A stretch of DNA of 64,000 nt from Gonocerus acuteangulatus (Eukaryota; Arthropoda; Insecta; Hemiptera; Coreidae), in contig OX328124.1 in the NCBI GenBank assembly GCA_946811695.1, positions 56,488,603 through 56,552,602 on the forward strand, in the 5' to 3' direction. The translations under genes and the position numbers were made by a program. Each line of letters starts with the position of its first letter. Within the stretch, counting starts at the first letter, position 1. A model generated the notes under the pieces. It searched no databases and was not told where the DNA came from. It saw only the letters and a program-made list of their open reading frames with translations. Shown piece after piece: positions 1 through 11,541 of this stretch.

Positions 1-860
1 AAAAAAATCGCGTTTTTCTTATATTTTTGTATTAATATGTTTTCTAATGCATAAAATCTTTGAGTTTTGGACACAAAAATTGACATAAGGCTTCGGAGAT
101 AAATTCTTGAACTGATGAAATCCTTAAAACCCCAAAATACAACCCTTAAAAAATCTCCCCATATTTTATTTGAGCAATGTATCAATTGAAGTAAATTGAA
201 GAAACGAATAAGATTTTCTTTGTGTGACTATGTTATTATTGTATTAATATAATACTAATAACAATGATGTTTTATTGGTATTACTAAGTAAGAAATTCCA
301 TTGTTGTGGATTAGAAAGCCATGAGAAGGAATTGATACGTATGAGTCAAACATAAAATAAATCGTACTACAATTAACTATTCAAATCGCTGAAACGCATG
401 AAAACATGATTAAACTGCTATTTATAGAATTTTAATTAATATTATTCGTTCAACGGGAAGAAACTGACAAATAATTAGAATTTAATTTAATACCAATTTC
501 TTTGAATAAATGAGATTAATACTTGTGAGGAGGTCGGTAAGTATTGAGAAGTTCTGCAAAGGAAACACCACGTGCTAGAGAAACTTTATGAATAATCGAT
601 ATTATTATTATATATCAAAGCAAGAAGCTGAATCAAACTTTCACTAAGTTTGTATATAATTAATGTCAATTCCCAAAGGCGCATACGCCTCAATCCTTCT
701 TGCGAAAATTTTACATTCTGTTTCAAAATTTTAATAGTGAAAGGAACAATGCAGCCTGGATTTACTAGAATATGGGCTTGATCTTATTTTAGACGAATGA
801 TTTCATTTTACATGATTTGTTCTTAACGCTATTTAGATATCATATAATAAAAATATTATT

Positions 861-1237
861 TATGGACGCATTTAAACGGAAAGGAACCAAGTGCCATCGG
901 TTCATTCTTTAGAGAATTGAGTTTAAAGTTTTTTTTGGGTCTAAAATTCCTTTATTACCTGAAATGTTTCATTCATTAAAGTAAACTGTTGTTATGGTAA
1001 TGGGGTTTTATTTTTATAGTTATTGATAAAAATGGTGCTGGATTCCTTTCTGTTTATTACAGCATACTGGATACACAGTTTCACTTTTTTTTGGTATTTT
1101 TTCTTGCTTTAATGACAAAATTATATTTTAACCAGTGTTTTATTGGTATATAAATTCTCTAATTCTCTACAAGAAGACCAAAAACTCAATTTCGTTAAAA
1201 ATGGCGCTTGGTTCCTTTCCGTTTAAAGGCGTCCATA
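861..1237. repeat. Foldback sequence with 37-bp inverted ends
   Basis: 861-897 and 1201-1237 are inverted copies differing at only two positions (core AAACGGAAAGGAACCAAG). A weaker third copy of the motif lies near 1029-1055. There is no coding capacity, and I could not settle a target duplication. It could be a small nonautonomous DNA element. Confidence 0.5.
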
Positions 1238-1469
1238 CATAATTTATTAGCCAAATTATTATGTATATCAGCTGTTAGTTGTTTTTAGACGTTTGTCATT
1301 GAAAATATCCGTTGTTTTATTTCTCATTAACATAAGATCAGGGTGTTAAATAGCAAGTTTCAAGCAAAAAAGGAATTACGTCTGGGGGGGGGGGAGGGTG
1401 ACGTAATCACCCACCTAATGAACCGATTTTGCCGATCGGCTGCGTACTGTGACATGCTTAATATATAAG

Positions 1470-1477
<8 letters not shown>

Positions 1478-1567
<90 letters not shown>

Positions 1568-1680
1568 GTGTATATATATATATTTGAATCTAATGTGTGT
1601 TTTTACTCTATTGAGGAAAACCTATGCCTATTTTAATTTTTTTTTTTTTTTTTGTATTGTTCCTCTTATGCAATAAAGGC

Positions 1681-1737
<57 letters not shown>
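1478..1737. repeat. (TA)n microsatellite pair
   Basis: Two long TA tracts at about 1478-1590 and 1686-1737, with ~95 bp of unique and poly(T) sequence between. Open frames here encode only Ile-Tyr repeats and are not genes. Confidence 0.9.
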
Positions 1738-1740
<3 letters not shown>

Positions 1741-3089
1741 GCAGAAGAGAGAAAGAAATTTTAACGTGTAATTGTAACATTAGTAGCAGAGTTTCTTCGT
1801 TTTTGCCATAATAAAAAAAAAAAAACATATCATTAAAAGTGGTGATTATTATATACCTCCTTTATTTATTGTATTTACGGCATGCCAACCCTTTAGGTCA
1901 TTAATGCCATTTCTTTGTGAAGAACACACTTTTATGGTTATAGTCATCATATCATATACATACATTCACATTAAAAAACTGTAGTATAATTCTCTTAGAG
2001 CTAATATTAACTTTCATCTGAATTTAGAGTGGAGCCTTCCCCTTAAATGAGTAACGTGTTATTCAGCTTGAGAGGGAACAAAAGTAATGATTTTAGATAA
2101 TTTCTGGATAATTCGATTTTGCTGATTAGTTCTGTGGCCTCAGTAAAAATGTCTGGACTAGTCAAGATAAATTATAATGATTAATCACTATGCCACTAAT
2201 TATAAATTAGTATTTATTCTTCAAACCGCCTAGATCAAGTGTGGGTATTTATCTGAATGCTTAGTCGTTTTTGTGACAATTATTTATGGCAATTAAAAGA
2301 ATCCAAGATAACACCTAGATGGTCAGAAATTATGAGCTAATAGATAGATTCCCAGTTACTTATAATGGAGTTTATTAAAATCAATCAGTTGATATTTCTC
2401 TTGAATCGAATGTGTGTTTTTACTCTATAACGTAACCTAACTCTCTTCTCTAATCATTTCAATTTGAGGAAAACCTATGCCTATTTTAAATGAATGAAAA
2501 ACCGTAACTATTTTAAGTAATGTAAAACTATAACACAATTATCGATGTTTGGAAGGTAATTTAAAATAACCTATTTCTTAACTACAAACTCCTAGACCCG
2601 TCAACATAATATGTTCTAACATTCAGAAAGTTTCTATATTTAATTTGTCAATACAATTTTTATTAGTATATATATTTTCTACTGATTTTGAAATTATCAT
2701 TCTAAATGAAAGGTTTTATTGACTACCATTTTTGAATGTTGGGCAAGAAGTGATTGATTGAGATTCTTGAGATCCGAAATACGCTTTACTTGCAGTTAAG
2801 TCCTGAGCTATTACGTCATGACTATAATGGTTGATTAGTATTTACAGCGAGTATCTATCGTAGCATCATGTTTGTCTTCTATTCAAGTTGATCTATAATG
2901 ACTCAATTTCAAGAGTTGCTAAATAGTATCCTTATAATGCAATAGCAAAATGAAGATTTATTTTTGTTTTCGACTAAAAAAAAAAATGAAAATCGTTTGT
3001 ATTAACTGATTTGCTGCTGAGCAGTGCAAGGCTTGACCTTGACCAGGTGCTACAAAGCTAGTATTCTTTATCATGCAACCATACACTAG

Positions 3090-3185
3090 GAATATATTAT
3101 GCTTAGGGCTGTGCTCCGGACGCTTGATTTACTTTTTGCAGCTCACCATTAAAGGCTGGGTGAGCCTAGGGTCGGCATTTGACCT
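3090..3185 (-). repeat. Decayed fragment of the tRNA-Ile-like SINE body
   Basis: On the + strand it contains TGTGCTCCGGACGCTTGATTT and AAAGGCTGGGTGAGCCTAGG-like text. This matches the body of the SINE copies at 27967-28309 and 36193-36537 in reverse orientation. The tRNA-like head is missing. Confidence 0.55.
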
Positions 3186-3343
3186 CGCCAAAAAAATGAT
3201 CATGTCTAAATGACATAAACGTTCCTTCATATGTGCTTTCAATTTTAATTGTTTAATCTATAGCCTACGTTTATGATTATATTCATTTTTTTAATTTTAG
3301 ATATTTTCAATTATTGTTTTTTTAAATGAATTTCATTAACCAA

Positions 3344-3348
<5 letters not shown>

Positions 3349-3424
<76 letters not shown>

Positions 3425-3518
3425 CACAACAGAAGAAAACATTCGTACCTACTCACTTCATTTACATAATCTTTGAACTTTGAATTTTACAAAAATAAAT
3501 AAAATGTACATATCTACA

Positions 3519-3576
<58 letters not shown>

Positions 3577-3629
3577 ATTATGTAAATGAAGTGAATAGGT
3601 AGGAATGTTTTTTCTGTTGTTTATATATA

Positions 3630-3680
<51 letters not shown>
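3349..3680. repeat. TA microsatellites within an inverted repeat
   Basis: Three long TA tracts (about 3359-3420, 3522-3574 and 3628-3680). The ~50-bp unique stretches at 3421-3472 and 3575-3625 are inverted copies sharing GATTATGTAAATGAAGTGA, so the middle TA tract is the loop of a hairpin. Confidence 0.75.
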
Positions 3681-3686
<6 letters not shown>

Positions 3687-4747
3687 TCAAATATTTATTT
3701 ATAAACACATGTATATACAAATATATATGAATAGATATGTAAATTTACATATTTACGAAGTTGAAAAAATGGACGCGCCAAGTGTTCTTTGAACGCGCCG
3801 TGTGTTATTGTATCTCTATAGGTACTGTCTTTACACATAAGCGCTGTTCACTAAAGATTAAAAATCTTTTATAAGAGGAAAATATAGACTTAATCAAGCA
3901 TTAAAAATAATGGACCTTCATCAACCATTAGTGAAAATATTAATGATGTAATTCATTGTATTGGCAGTTTAAAAAAATTGTAAGCATGTACATACCATTT
4001 CTTATTTCCTGTCGATTTTACAATTCCTCCTTGATGTCATCAAAATAAGAGCATGTTGCAATTCAAAGGCAAAAGGCAGTGAAAGTACACTCCTATTGTA
4101 AGTGGTCTATTACTGCCATTTGCCATGTCCGTAGCTTGGGCTAAACACGAAGTTCCTATGCGCAGACTGCTTGGAGGGGTGTGAAGCAACGTTCATATGC
4201 TATTTGTATCCCTCTTGTCGTGCGAGTTTCACAAGCTTAATAGGTTAATCCGTATTGGCAATGGCCTGCGGAAGAAACACCTTGTGAATTTAGGCCAACT
4301 CTCATTAAAACTGCTCTGATAAAGTACAGATTTCACTTTTATTATGTGTATATATGGAGATGCATTTTTTTTTTGTTGACATTTGAATTTTATTGTTGAC
4401 TATCATTCGGGAACAATTATTTTCTAAGCCATTAAAAATATAATTACTCAAAGGGTAACAAGTAACGCAAAGGTAAAGGTAACGTTTAGTATTGTACAAG
4501 TCCCGTAAATGGAAAAACGTCTTTCGTAAGATGCAATTAGTAAGAAATTCAGTTATTAATATACATATGGACAAAAGTAGTAATAAAAAACAATTATTCA
4601 ATCCTTTGGCTCTTTCCGAAGGCTTGTAGCTTTTAAGATTGCAATCATGATTTTTTTTCATGTCAGAGTTCTCAACAAATGCCTTTAAATCGCCATGGAT
4701 CCTACCTACTAGAAGATATCGAAAATGAACCCCACGTTAAAATTTCT

Positions 4748-4915
<168 letters not shown>

Positions 4916-5373
4916 TGTGTGTTTGTGTGTTTCTGTCTGTTAACCCGATAGGATCATATTTTCTTTTCCTAGAAACTTGATAAATGTCATTCCCATAGCT
5001 AACGATTGAACGAGTTCAAAGGAATTCGGGAGAGTGGACCCGAATTACTAATTTTCCCACACAAGCCGCAATTTATTTTATATTGCTACGAGACTCGGTG
5101 TAAGTAATAAATAGGTATCTAAAGAGAATGCTCTTCGAAAGCAAAAGTAATAAGTAGGTATCTAAAGAGAATGCCCATCGAATGCATAATATGTCTTGTG
5201 AAAATAAACTAACTCGCTCCATAAGGAGGATGGAGGTTAGTCCGACCACCACGGCAGAAAGATAAACTCCCTCACCAAAGGGGCAGTATGGTGTGGAGAT
5301 AGGTTGCATAATATTCTCTACTTATTTCACCTTTATATTATGTGATATTGCATAGAACCCTGTTTTGTTATAG

Positions 5374-5531
5374 TGTGGGACGCATCAGGACGATATTCTT
5401 CGCAGTTTTTCTTCGGTAATGATTTCTGGCTGGGCTCGAAAAGACTCTGCTCCTTGGTGAAGGCTCCATATCCTCTGGTCTTCTACCAGGTCAGGCTGTC
5501 GCTCAATATAGGACCAGAGTTCACGCCAACT
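5374..5531 (+). CDS. NRF-6-like acyltransferase, exon (NRF domain, part 1)
   Basis: Exon preceded by a TTTTGTTATAG acceptor and followed by a GTGAGT donor at 5532. It begins with two bases (TG) that complete a codon from an exon not seen here, probably ATG, and it ends in phase 0. The translation begins (M)WDASGRYSSQFFFGNDFWLG and ends NIGPEFTPT, with a Cys in KRLCSLV. In the nose-resistant-to-fluoxetine family the N-terminal extracytosolic domain carries a similar segment (ALKM-DAS-GN-G-C), so this is read as the middle of that domain. The previous exon was not found in bases 1-5373. The next exon lies 26.5 kb downstream, and the intron holds the intact LINE, so linkage to the later exons rests on phase and family order. 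Confidence 0.78.
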
Positions 5532-6089
5532 GTGAGTAGAATAATAAAGCTGATTGAAGTTTTATGAAATTTTCATTTTTTAGTCATTCTGTCTATAGGT
5601 ATCTACAATGAAACTTTGGAATTCCCTATTGCCTAGAACAAATTTTTGCCTGTGCATGTTTACAAGAAACCTAGACCCTTTTCTGCGTCTTGGTATTATA
5701 ACTACTGGACAAAAGATCTGATTTTTTTTTCGTCAGAAGAAACAAATGTCCGCGCAATTATGCATTTCTGTATAATTTCTCTTTGATGCTAGTATTTTTT
5801 TTTTTTTTTTTGTTTTTTTGGTGCATCTACTACTGAGGTCATTAGCACCAAATAGTGAATTGTTTCATTTGTAACATATGATGAAACAATTCTAACGAGG
5901 CTTAATGTAAAAGCCAAGTTTATTTATAACTTACTTCTAACTCTATTACTAAAAGTACTATGTACAAAGTGCGTTAGTTCCCTATTAGCATATATCGGAA
6001 CTAACATTAATCCTAAATCTAAGCCTAAAGAGTATATTTACATATTTACATTTCAAAACACATTCACGATTATACACATGAAACAGAAT

Positions 6090-6121
<32 letters not shown>

Positions 6122-6267
6122 GCATAATAAATACAGCTATACTCTACATTCATACCAACACTAAGACTAAGCACACTCATACAATAAATACTTCCACTCT
6201 TACAAGATAAATAGATTAAAATAATATATAATATATACAGATTTAGAATATTTAATCATTACTCAAC

Positions 6268-9200
6268 CTAAATCTGGTTATAAAGCTTTAGTTCTTTTAA
6301 ATATTCTATTAATTTTTTCACAGACGCTTCTCTTTTCGACAACAGGTCCTTCAGGGCAATTGGGAGTAGATGTCGCTCCCTAGCCTCTCGGAGTGCTGGG
6401 CAGTCCACAAGAATATGCCGAACATCGAGAATGCCGTCACATTTCTCACACTGTGGTCGGCGTCTTCCCACCAGATGATGCCCATGCTTGAGGCGGGTAT
6501 GGCCGATCCGTAATCGGGTTATTACCACGTCCTCACGCCTGTGCACACCAGCAGTCAGACTTCCAGTCATGACGCCATCCTCGATGTTCTTTAGGAATAA
6601 ATCTTTGTTACTGTATTCTTCTTGCCACTTTTTCTTAACGAGGTTTTTCAGGAATAGTTTTTGGTCGTCCAGATGAACTGGATAGGCAGGATCCTCTGTT
6701 GCAGATGATGCCTGCCTTGCCAGCTCATCGGCTTTTTCATTCCCTTCAATATTAACGTGTCCTGGCACCCACAGGAATGTTACCACATTTCCCCGGAAAG
6801 TGAGGTCATTAATTAATATTAATATTTCAAGTAATAGTGAGTCTTTAGTGAATTTATTTTTCATTGCGGCAAGAGAGCTATGAGAATCAGTACACAATAA
6901 GAGATTCTGTTTCTCATAATGTTCACATTTTTCTAATGCTATTTTTATAGCTATTAACTCCGCATGGAAGATACTAGTATTTTTATGTAGAGGGACTGCA
7001 AACTGTGTTTGGTTATCGATGAATACACCACACCCAGTACCTGTTGCCGTTTTGGAGCCATCTGTGAAAATTACAAGATATTCTCTATAATGATGTAGTC
7101 TTTCATGGAAAATCGTTTTGTATATGGACGAAGCTGTGTCTTGTTTCCCGAAACGAGCCAGCGTGAGGTCTATTTGAGGGTCCGGGAGCATCCATGGACT
7201 CACGATCGGTGTTCGCACATCCATTAGATGCACCCAGGCCCCGCCATAATTACACAAGGTTTCTTGTGCCCTCACTACTAATGGCCTGGTTACAGATCGC
7301 CTAAAACTAAATTCGTTTGATATAATATTATTTTTCATTGTTGGTTGCATAAAATGACCAGTTTTTGCTCGTACCGATAAAGCGTAAGAGAGCATCATCA
7401 GATTTCTTCTATGCTCGGGAGGCAAATGGCCTGCTTCCACATAGATAGAATCTAATGGGCTCGTACGAAAAGCTCCGATCGCAGATCGCAACCCTGCATT
7501 ATACAGCCTATCAAGCTGTTTGAGCCACGATCTGCGAGCAGAGCCATATACAGCACATCCATAATCGACTCTGGACCTAATTAGAGCATCGAATATCTTT
7601 AACAAAATAGATTTCTCCGCACCCCACTGCAATCTTGACAAGGCCCTTAACACATTCAAAGACGACTCACATTTTTGGATGGTATGATTTATGTGGGGTT
7701 TCCACCTTAGTTTGCTATCCATTATTAGCCCCAGGAATTTATGTGTTTCTGCGAAGATTACCTCACAATCACCCAGCGTTAGGTGTGGATGATTGTGAGG
7801 TCGCCGAAGCCTACAGAAGTGTAGAGCCACAGTTTTCTCCACAGAAAACGTGAACCCTCGTCGGGTCGCAGTATCGTAAACCAGGTCAACTGCCTCCTGT
7901 AATCTGTCGGCTCCAACAACTTCCGCTGGGTGGGTCTCAAAGAGAGCGAGGTCATCTGCGTAGAGAGATCGACCAATTTCTGCATCTATGTTGTCAGCTA
8001 TGCCATTTATTGCAACAAGAAACAGGGTGACGCTGAGGATCGATCCTTGTGGAACTCCGGTTTCCTGCACCTTCATGGAGGACAGGGCGTTGCCAATTCG
8101 TACCCTGAAGGTTCTTCCTGACAGGAAGCACCTCAGGAAAAGAGGCAATCTGCCCTTGAACCCCCATCCATGCAGACGTCGAAGAATGTCATGCCTCCAT
8201 GCTCTGTCATACGCCTGTTTCATGTCGAAAAAAATGGCTGTCATATGTTGGCGGGAGAAGAATGCTTTTTGAATATTATGCTCCAATAGTGATAACTGGT
8301 CTTGAGTCGAAAAACCTTGTCTGAATCCAGCTTGGTATTGCGATATGAGATTACGTTTTTCCAATCCGTGTACTAACCGATAGTTCACCATGGACTCCAG
8401 GAGCTTTCCCATGCAACAGAGAAGTGAGATGGGTCTATAGCTTCCTGGATTCATAGGGTCCTTACCGGGTTTCAGGATTGGAACAATAATCGATTCTTTC
8501 CAAGCAGGAGGAAACTCTCCATTGGCCCAGAGTCGATTATACAATTCGAGCATCTTACTTTTCCCTTCTTCTGGTAGATTTTGCAACATTTCATAGGGCA
8601 TTCCATCGCATCCAGAAGATGTTTTCTGGGATGCAGCCTGGAGAGCCCTGTTAAATTCGTCCATTTTAAATGCAGTATTATAGTCTTGGGAGATGTCGTC
8701 TACCGGTCCGAAGTCTAGAGGAATAGCCTCCTCAGTGTCCTTAATACGTCGGAAGTCTTCCGTATAAAGTTCTAGGCCAAATGCGGAGAAGAAATAATCA
8801 GCAAACACATCAGCGACATCTTGTGCGTCACTGATGTAATTGCCCTCACTGAACAGAATAGGGGTTTGGTTTCTTGTAGTCCTTCCCCCCATTGCTCTAA
8901 TTTTCCTCCAGACTTCGGACGGGGACGCATCTTTTGTCATAGTGCTAACATAAGAGGCCCATGAATCCCTTTTTTTCTTTATTTTTAATCGGCGCTCAAC
9001 TGCTCTAGCCTTCTTAAATGCTATCAAGTTAACCTCGGAAGGATGCCTTTTGAAGCGATTAAACGCTTTCTTTTTAGTTCTGTTAGCCTCCCAACATTCC
9101 TCATCCCACCAAGGTACTGGGATTTTCCTTGGGTAAGATGAGGTAAGAGGGACTGCCTTCCGTGCGGCATTATTAATAGATTTTGATAGCTCTTGCAGCG

Positions 9201-9975
9201 CCTTTTCTGTTGTATCTGCTGAGTCGGGAACAACAAACGATTCCCTGAACTTATCCCAATTAGCCTTTTTTACATTCCATTTCTTCGGTTTTCTATGTTC
9301 GTTGTATCTGCCAGCCAAGGTAACTAGAATGGGGAAATGATCTGATCGGTGCAGATCACTCAGAGTATTCCATGACAAGTGCCTTATTACAGAGGTGCTC
9401 GTGATAGTAAGATCTATTGCATCTAGCGATCCTGATGATTCACAAAAATGTGTCGGAGATCCATCATTAAGGACCAGGAGCTCCATCTCCTCAAGCATCT
9501 CATAGAGTAGACGACCTTGAGGAGTAGAGCGCCTTGATCCCCACACAACGTGGTGTGTATTGAAATCTCCGAGAACTATAACAGGTGGAGGTAATTGCTC
9601 AATTATATTTTTAACATCTCTAACGTCGTAAGCTCTGCCGTCTGGGAGATACAACGAACATATACTAGCATCAATCGGAAATTTCAGTCGAACAGCGACT
9701 GCTTGTAGACGTGTGTCTAATCTTATAGGCTGAGCACCAAGGCTTTCCAAGGTGTACAATGCCACACCTCCGTGGCTTCGCCCACCCGGGAAAACCGTTG
9801 GCTCTTTGTGGACACAGTCGTACCCTGCCAAAAGCCTGGCATGACCCGCAGAAAATTTAGTTTCCTGAAGGGCCAAGACCGATGGGGTGTACGTTTTCAA
9901 TAAGAAGCGTAGCTCGTCGCTGTGCTCAGAAAATCCTCGTATATTCCATTGAAGAAATTTGTTAAGTTGGGACAT
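6268..9975 (-). CDS. LINE ORF2, endonuclease/reverse transcriptase/RNase H polyprotein
   Basis: 1235 residues, complete. Residues ~8-218 are an AP-type endonuclease with WNIRG, LQETKF, GDFNTHHVVWGS, DAIDLTI and SDHFPI. The reverse transcriptase spans ~485-760, with SYRPISLL, FFDMKQAYDRAW, GVPQGSILS and the catalytic YADD at 672-675. Residues ~966-1092 are RNase H with all four acidic residues visible (TDGS D972, HAEL E1006, CTDS D1030, KADEL D1083). A CxxC...H....C knuckle lies near the C-terminus (CEKCDGILDVRHILVDC). Endonuclease, RT and RNase H together with a knuckle ORF1 point to the I superfamily (I/Nimb-like); the exact clade needs a tree. No catalytic residue appears lost. Confidence 0.95.
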   Translation of the reverse strand: MSQLNKFLQWNIRGFSEHSDELRFLLKTYTPSVLALQETKFSAGHARLLAGYDCVHKEPTVFPGGRSHGGVALYTLESLGAQPIRLDTRLQAVAVRLKFPIDASICSLYLPDGRAYDVRDVKNIIEQLPPPVIVLGDFNTHHVVWGSRRSTPQGRLLYEMLEEMELLVLNDGSPTHFCESSGSLDAIDLTITSTSVIRHLSWNTLSDLHRSDHFPILVTLAGRYNEHRKPKKWNVKKANWDKFRESFVVPDSADTTEKALQELSKSINNAARKAVPLTSSYPRKIPVPWWDEECWEANRTKKKAFNRFKRHPSEVNLIAFKKARAVERRLKIKKKRDSWASYVSTMTKDASPSEVWRKIRAMGGRTTRNQTPILFSEGNYISDAQDVADVFADYFFSAFGLELYTEDFRRIKDTEEAIPLDFGPVDDISQDYNTAFKMDEFNRALQAASQKTSSGCDGMPYEMLQNLPEEGKSKMLELYNRLWANGEFPPAWKESIIVPILKPGKDPMNPGSYRPISLLCCMGKLLESMVNYRLVHGLEKRNLISQYQAGFRQGFSTQDQLSLLEHNIQKAFFSRQHMTAIFFDMKQAYDRAWRHDILRRLHGWGFKGRLPLFLRCFLSGRTFRVRIGNALSSMKVQETGVPQGSILSVTLFLVAINGIADNIDAEIGRSLYADDLALFETHPAEVVGADRLQEAVDLVYDTATRRGFTFSVEKTVALHFCRLRRPHNHPHLTLGDCEVIFAETHKFLGLIMDSKLRWKPHINHTIQKCESSLNVLRALSRLQWGAEKSILLKIFDALIRSRVDYGCAVYGSARRSWLKQLDRLYNAGLRSAIGAFRTSPLDSIYVEAGHLPPEHRRNLMMLSYALSVRAKTGHFMQPTMKNNIISNEFSFRRSVTRPLVVRAQETLCNYGGAWVHLMDVRTPIVSPWMLPDPQIDLTLARFGKQDTASSIYKTIFHERLHHYREYLVIFTDGSKTATGTGCGVFIDNQTQFAVPLHKNTSIFHAELIAIKIALEKCEHYEKQNLLLCTDSHSSLAAMKNKFTKDSLLLEILILINDLTFRGNVVTFLWVPGHVNIEGNEKADELARQASSATEDPAYPVHLDDQKLFLKNLVKKKWQEEYSNKDLFLKNIEDGVMTGSLTAGVHRREDVVITRLRIGHTRLKHGHHLVGRRRPQCEKCDGILDVRHILVDCPALREARERHLLPIALKDLLSKREASVKKLIEYLKELKLYNQI

Positions 9976-9996
9976 GTTAAGAATATATGTCGATTG

Positions 9997-11541
9997 TCAT
10001 TTCTCCGACTCAGCAGACTGTTTCTTTCGCCCACGTTTTCGTCCTTTGGGCCAACCTTTCTTTTTATTTTTTACAGGCGAGAACAGACCACCACTCTCAT
10101 CTCCCGTATCATCGACGCCATCCGCGTCTGAGATCGAGGCAATAGGCAGTGGGTCACTCACGCCTTTTTCCACAAATTTAGGGGGAATTTTATTCCCTAT
10201 ATCATTGTTCTCACCCACCGAAGTGGATGAGGTAGAAGGGTGGAATATGGGAGGGGGAGGGGTGGGGATGGATGAGAGAGGAGGCAGGGAGAGGACTGAT
10301 GAGGGCAAGGGGGGCTTAGGAAGAGGATTGGGGATAGGAGAAGGTTTAGGGGGATTTAAGGGAGGTTGAGAAGGAGTCAAATTTTTACATTTTTTGTGTT
10401 CGCCAGTTTTTGGAGTTTCTTTTAATATTTTGTCACTTTTAACAGCACTAGAGTAAGTGCCTCTCCAGGCATATGAAGTGCTATTCACTAATGCTCGCGC
10501 TTGAGGAAATGTCAGTTCTTTAATTTCAGTTCTCATTCTCATTATTTCTTTTTCTATTTTGTATTCCATGCATTCTCTTGATCGTGAATCATGGGGCCCA
10601 TCGCAGTTCGGACATTTGGGGGGTGACGGACAAGGATCAGCACTATGTGATGGATAACCACAAGTACAAATCTCCTGTGCCGATTTACACCGTGCAGCCG
10701 AATGTCCAAACTTCTGGCACTTGAAACATCTCAGAGGGGGAGGTATATAAGGGCGAACTTTTAGCTTATAAAATGCCGCTTGGATGCTGGAAGGGATCTC
10801 AGGCTGGTCAAACGTAAGCATCACGCTTCCCGTAAACTCCAGCCTTTCTGCACCACCGCTCGCAGGCCCTCTCTTACGAAAAAATCTGCGAACAGCGATG
10901 ACTCCCTGGTCTTTTAGTCCCTCTAATATTTCATCGTCAGTTGCGTGTTCTAAGTCGAAACAAGTTATCATGCCTCTGGATGAATTCAGTGTCTTATGCA
11001 ATTCAGCATTGACACTGAAAATACCCAGAGTCTTAGAGTTTATGATCTTGTCGGATTGCTCCTTGCTAGCCGCCTCAACCAGCAATGAGCCACCCGACAT
11101 TTTACTCAGTCCGACTACTGTCCCATAACTTTGTGCTACTAATTTATTAATAAGAAACGGGGACACTTTTGTAAATGTGTCTCCCTCCGCCCTACTTATA
11201 ACGATAAATTTAGCAAATTTCGGGGTTTTCGGAATAGACATTTCCTCGATCGCTCGTTTTTTCCCTCGCTTTGTCCGCTTTTTCTCGGGAGACTTTGTTG
11301 GCGTTGTATATGGCTCCAAAGTATACCGAGAAGAAGGGGAAAGTGAGACTTTACGCTCTTGATGCTGGTTCTTACTTTCTGCAACCAGATTTAAAGATGC
11401 ATTAGTCCCAGGAGCACCCTCCGGTGTCCCTAGGGTCAGATGTTGAGTAGATTTAGATAGGTCCGTGTTCATGCTAAGGTCACTCAGGGGGGCCTGCTTA
11501 CCCTCTGAGGTATCCGATAAGGGGAGTCCGGCTGTTTCCAT
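9997..11541 (-). CDS. LINE ORF1, gag-like nucleic-acid-binding protein
   Basis: 514 residues, complete. The N-terminal ~110 residues are Ser/Thr/Lys-rich with a basic patch (KKRTKRGKKR near 87-96). A folded middle region follows, then three Cys-rich knuckles: CFKCQKFGHSAARC (272-285), CTCGYPSHSADPC (292-304) and CPNCDGPHDSRSREC (310-324). The C-terminus is Pro-rich, then acidic, and ends in a Lys/Arg-rich tail. This matches ORF1 proteins of I and Jockey-group arthropod LINEs, which coat the RNA in the retrotransposition particle. ORF2 starts 21 nt after its stop, suggesting translational reinitiation. Confidence 0.92.
   Translation of the reverse strand: METAGLPLSDTSEGKQAPLSDLSMNTDLSKSTQHLTLGTPEGAPGTNASLNLVAESKNQHQERKVSLSPSSRYTLEPYTTPTKSPEKKRTKRGKKRAIEEMSIPKTPKFAKFIVISRAEGDTFTKVSPFLINKLVAQSYGTVVGLSKMSGGSLLVEAASKEQSDKIINSKTLGIFSVNAELHKTLNSSRGMITCFDLEHATDDEILEGLKDQGVIAVRRFFRKRGPASGGAERLEFTGSVMLTFDQPEIPSSIQAAFYKLKVRPYIPPPLRCFKCQKFGHSAARCKSAQEICTCGYPSHSADPCPSPPKCPNCDGPHDSRSRECMEYKIEKEIMRMRTEIKELTFPQARALVNSTSYAWRGTYSSAVKSDKILKETPKTGEHKKCKNLTPSQPPLNPPKPSPIPNPLPKPPLPSSVLSLPPLSSIPTPPPPIFHPSTSSTSVGENNDIGNKIPPKFVEKGVSDPLPIASISDADGVDDTGDESGGLFSPVKNKKKGWPKGRKRGRKKQSAESEK

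Noticed and set aside
1449..1676. Long Ile-Tyr open frames over TA microsatellites (also at 3514, 18480, 18668, 36025 and elsewhere)
   Set aside because: They are translations of simple repeats with no unique domain.
6488..9236. Short frames on either strand within the LINE
   Set aside because: Shadows of the 1235-residue ORF2.
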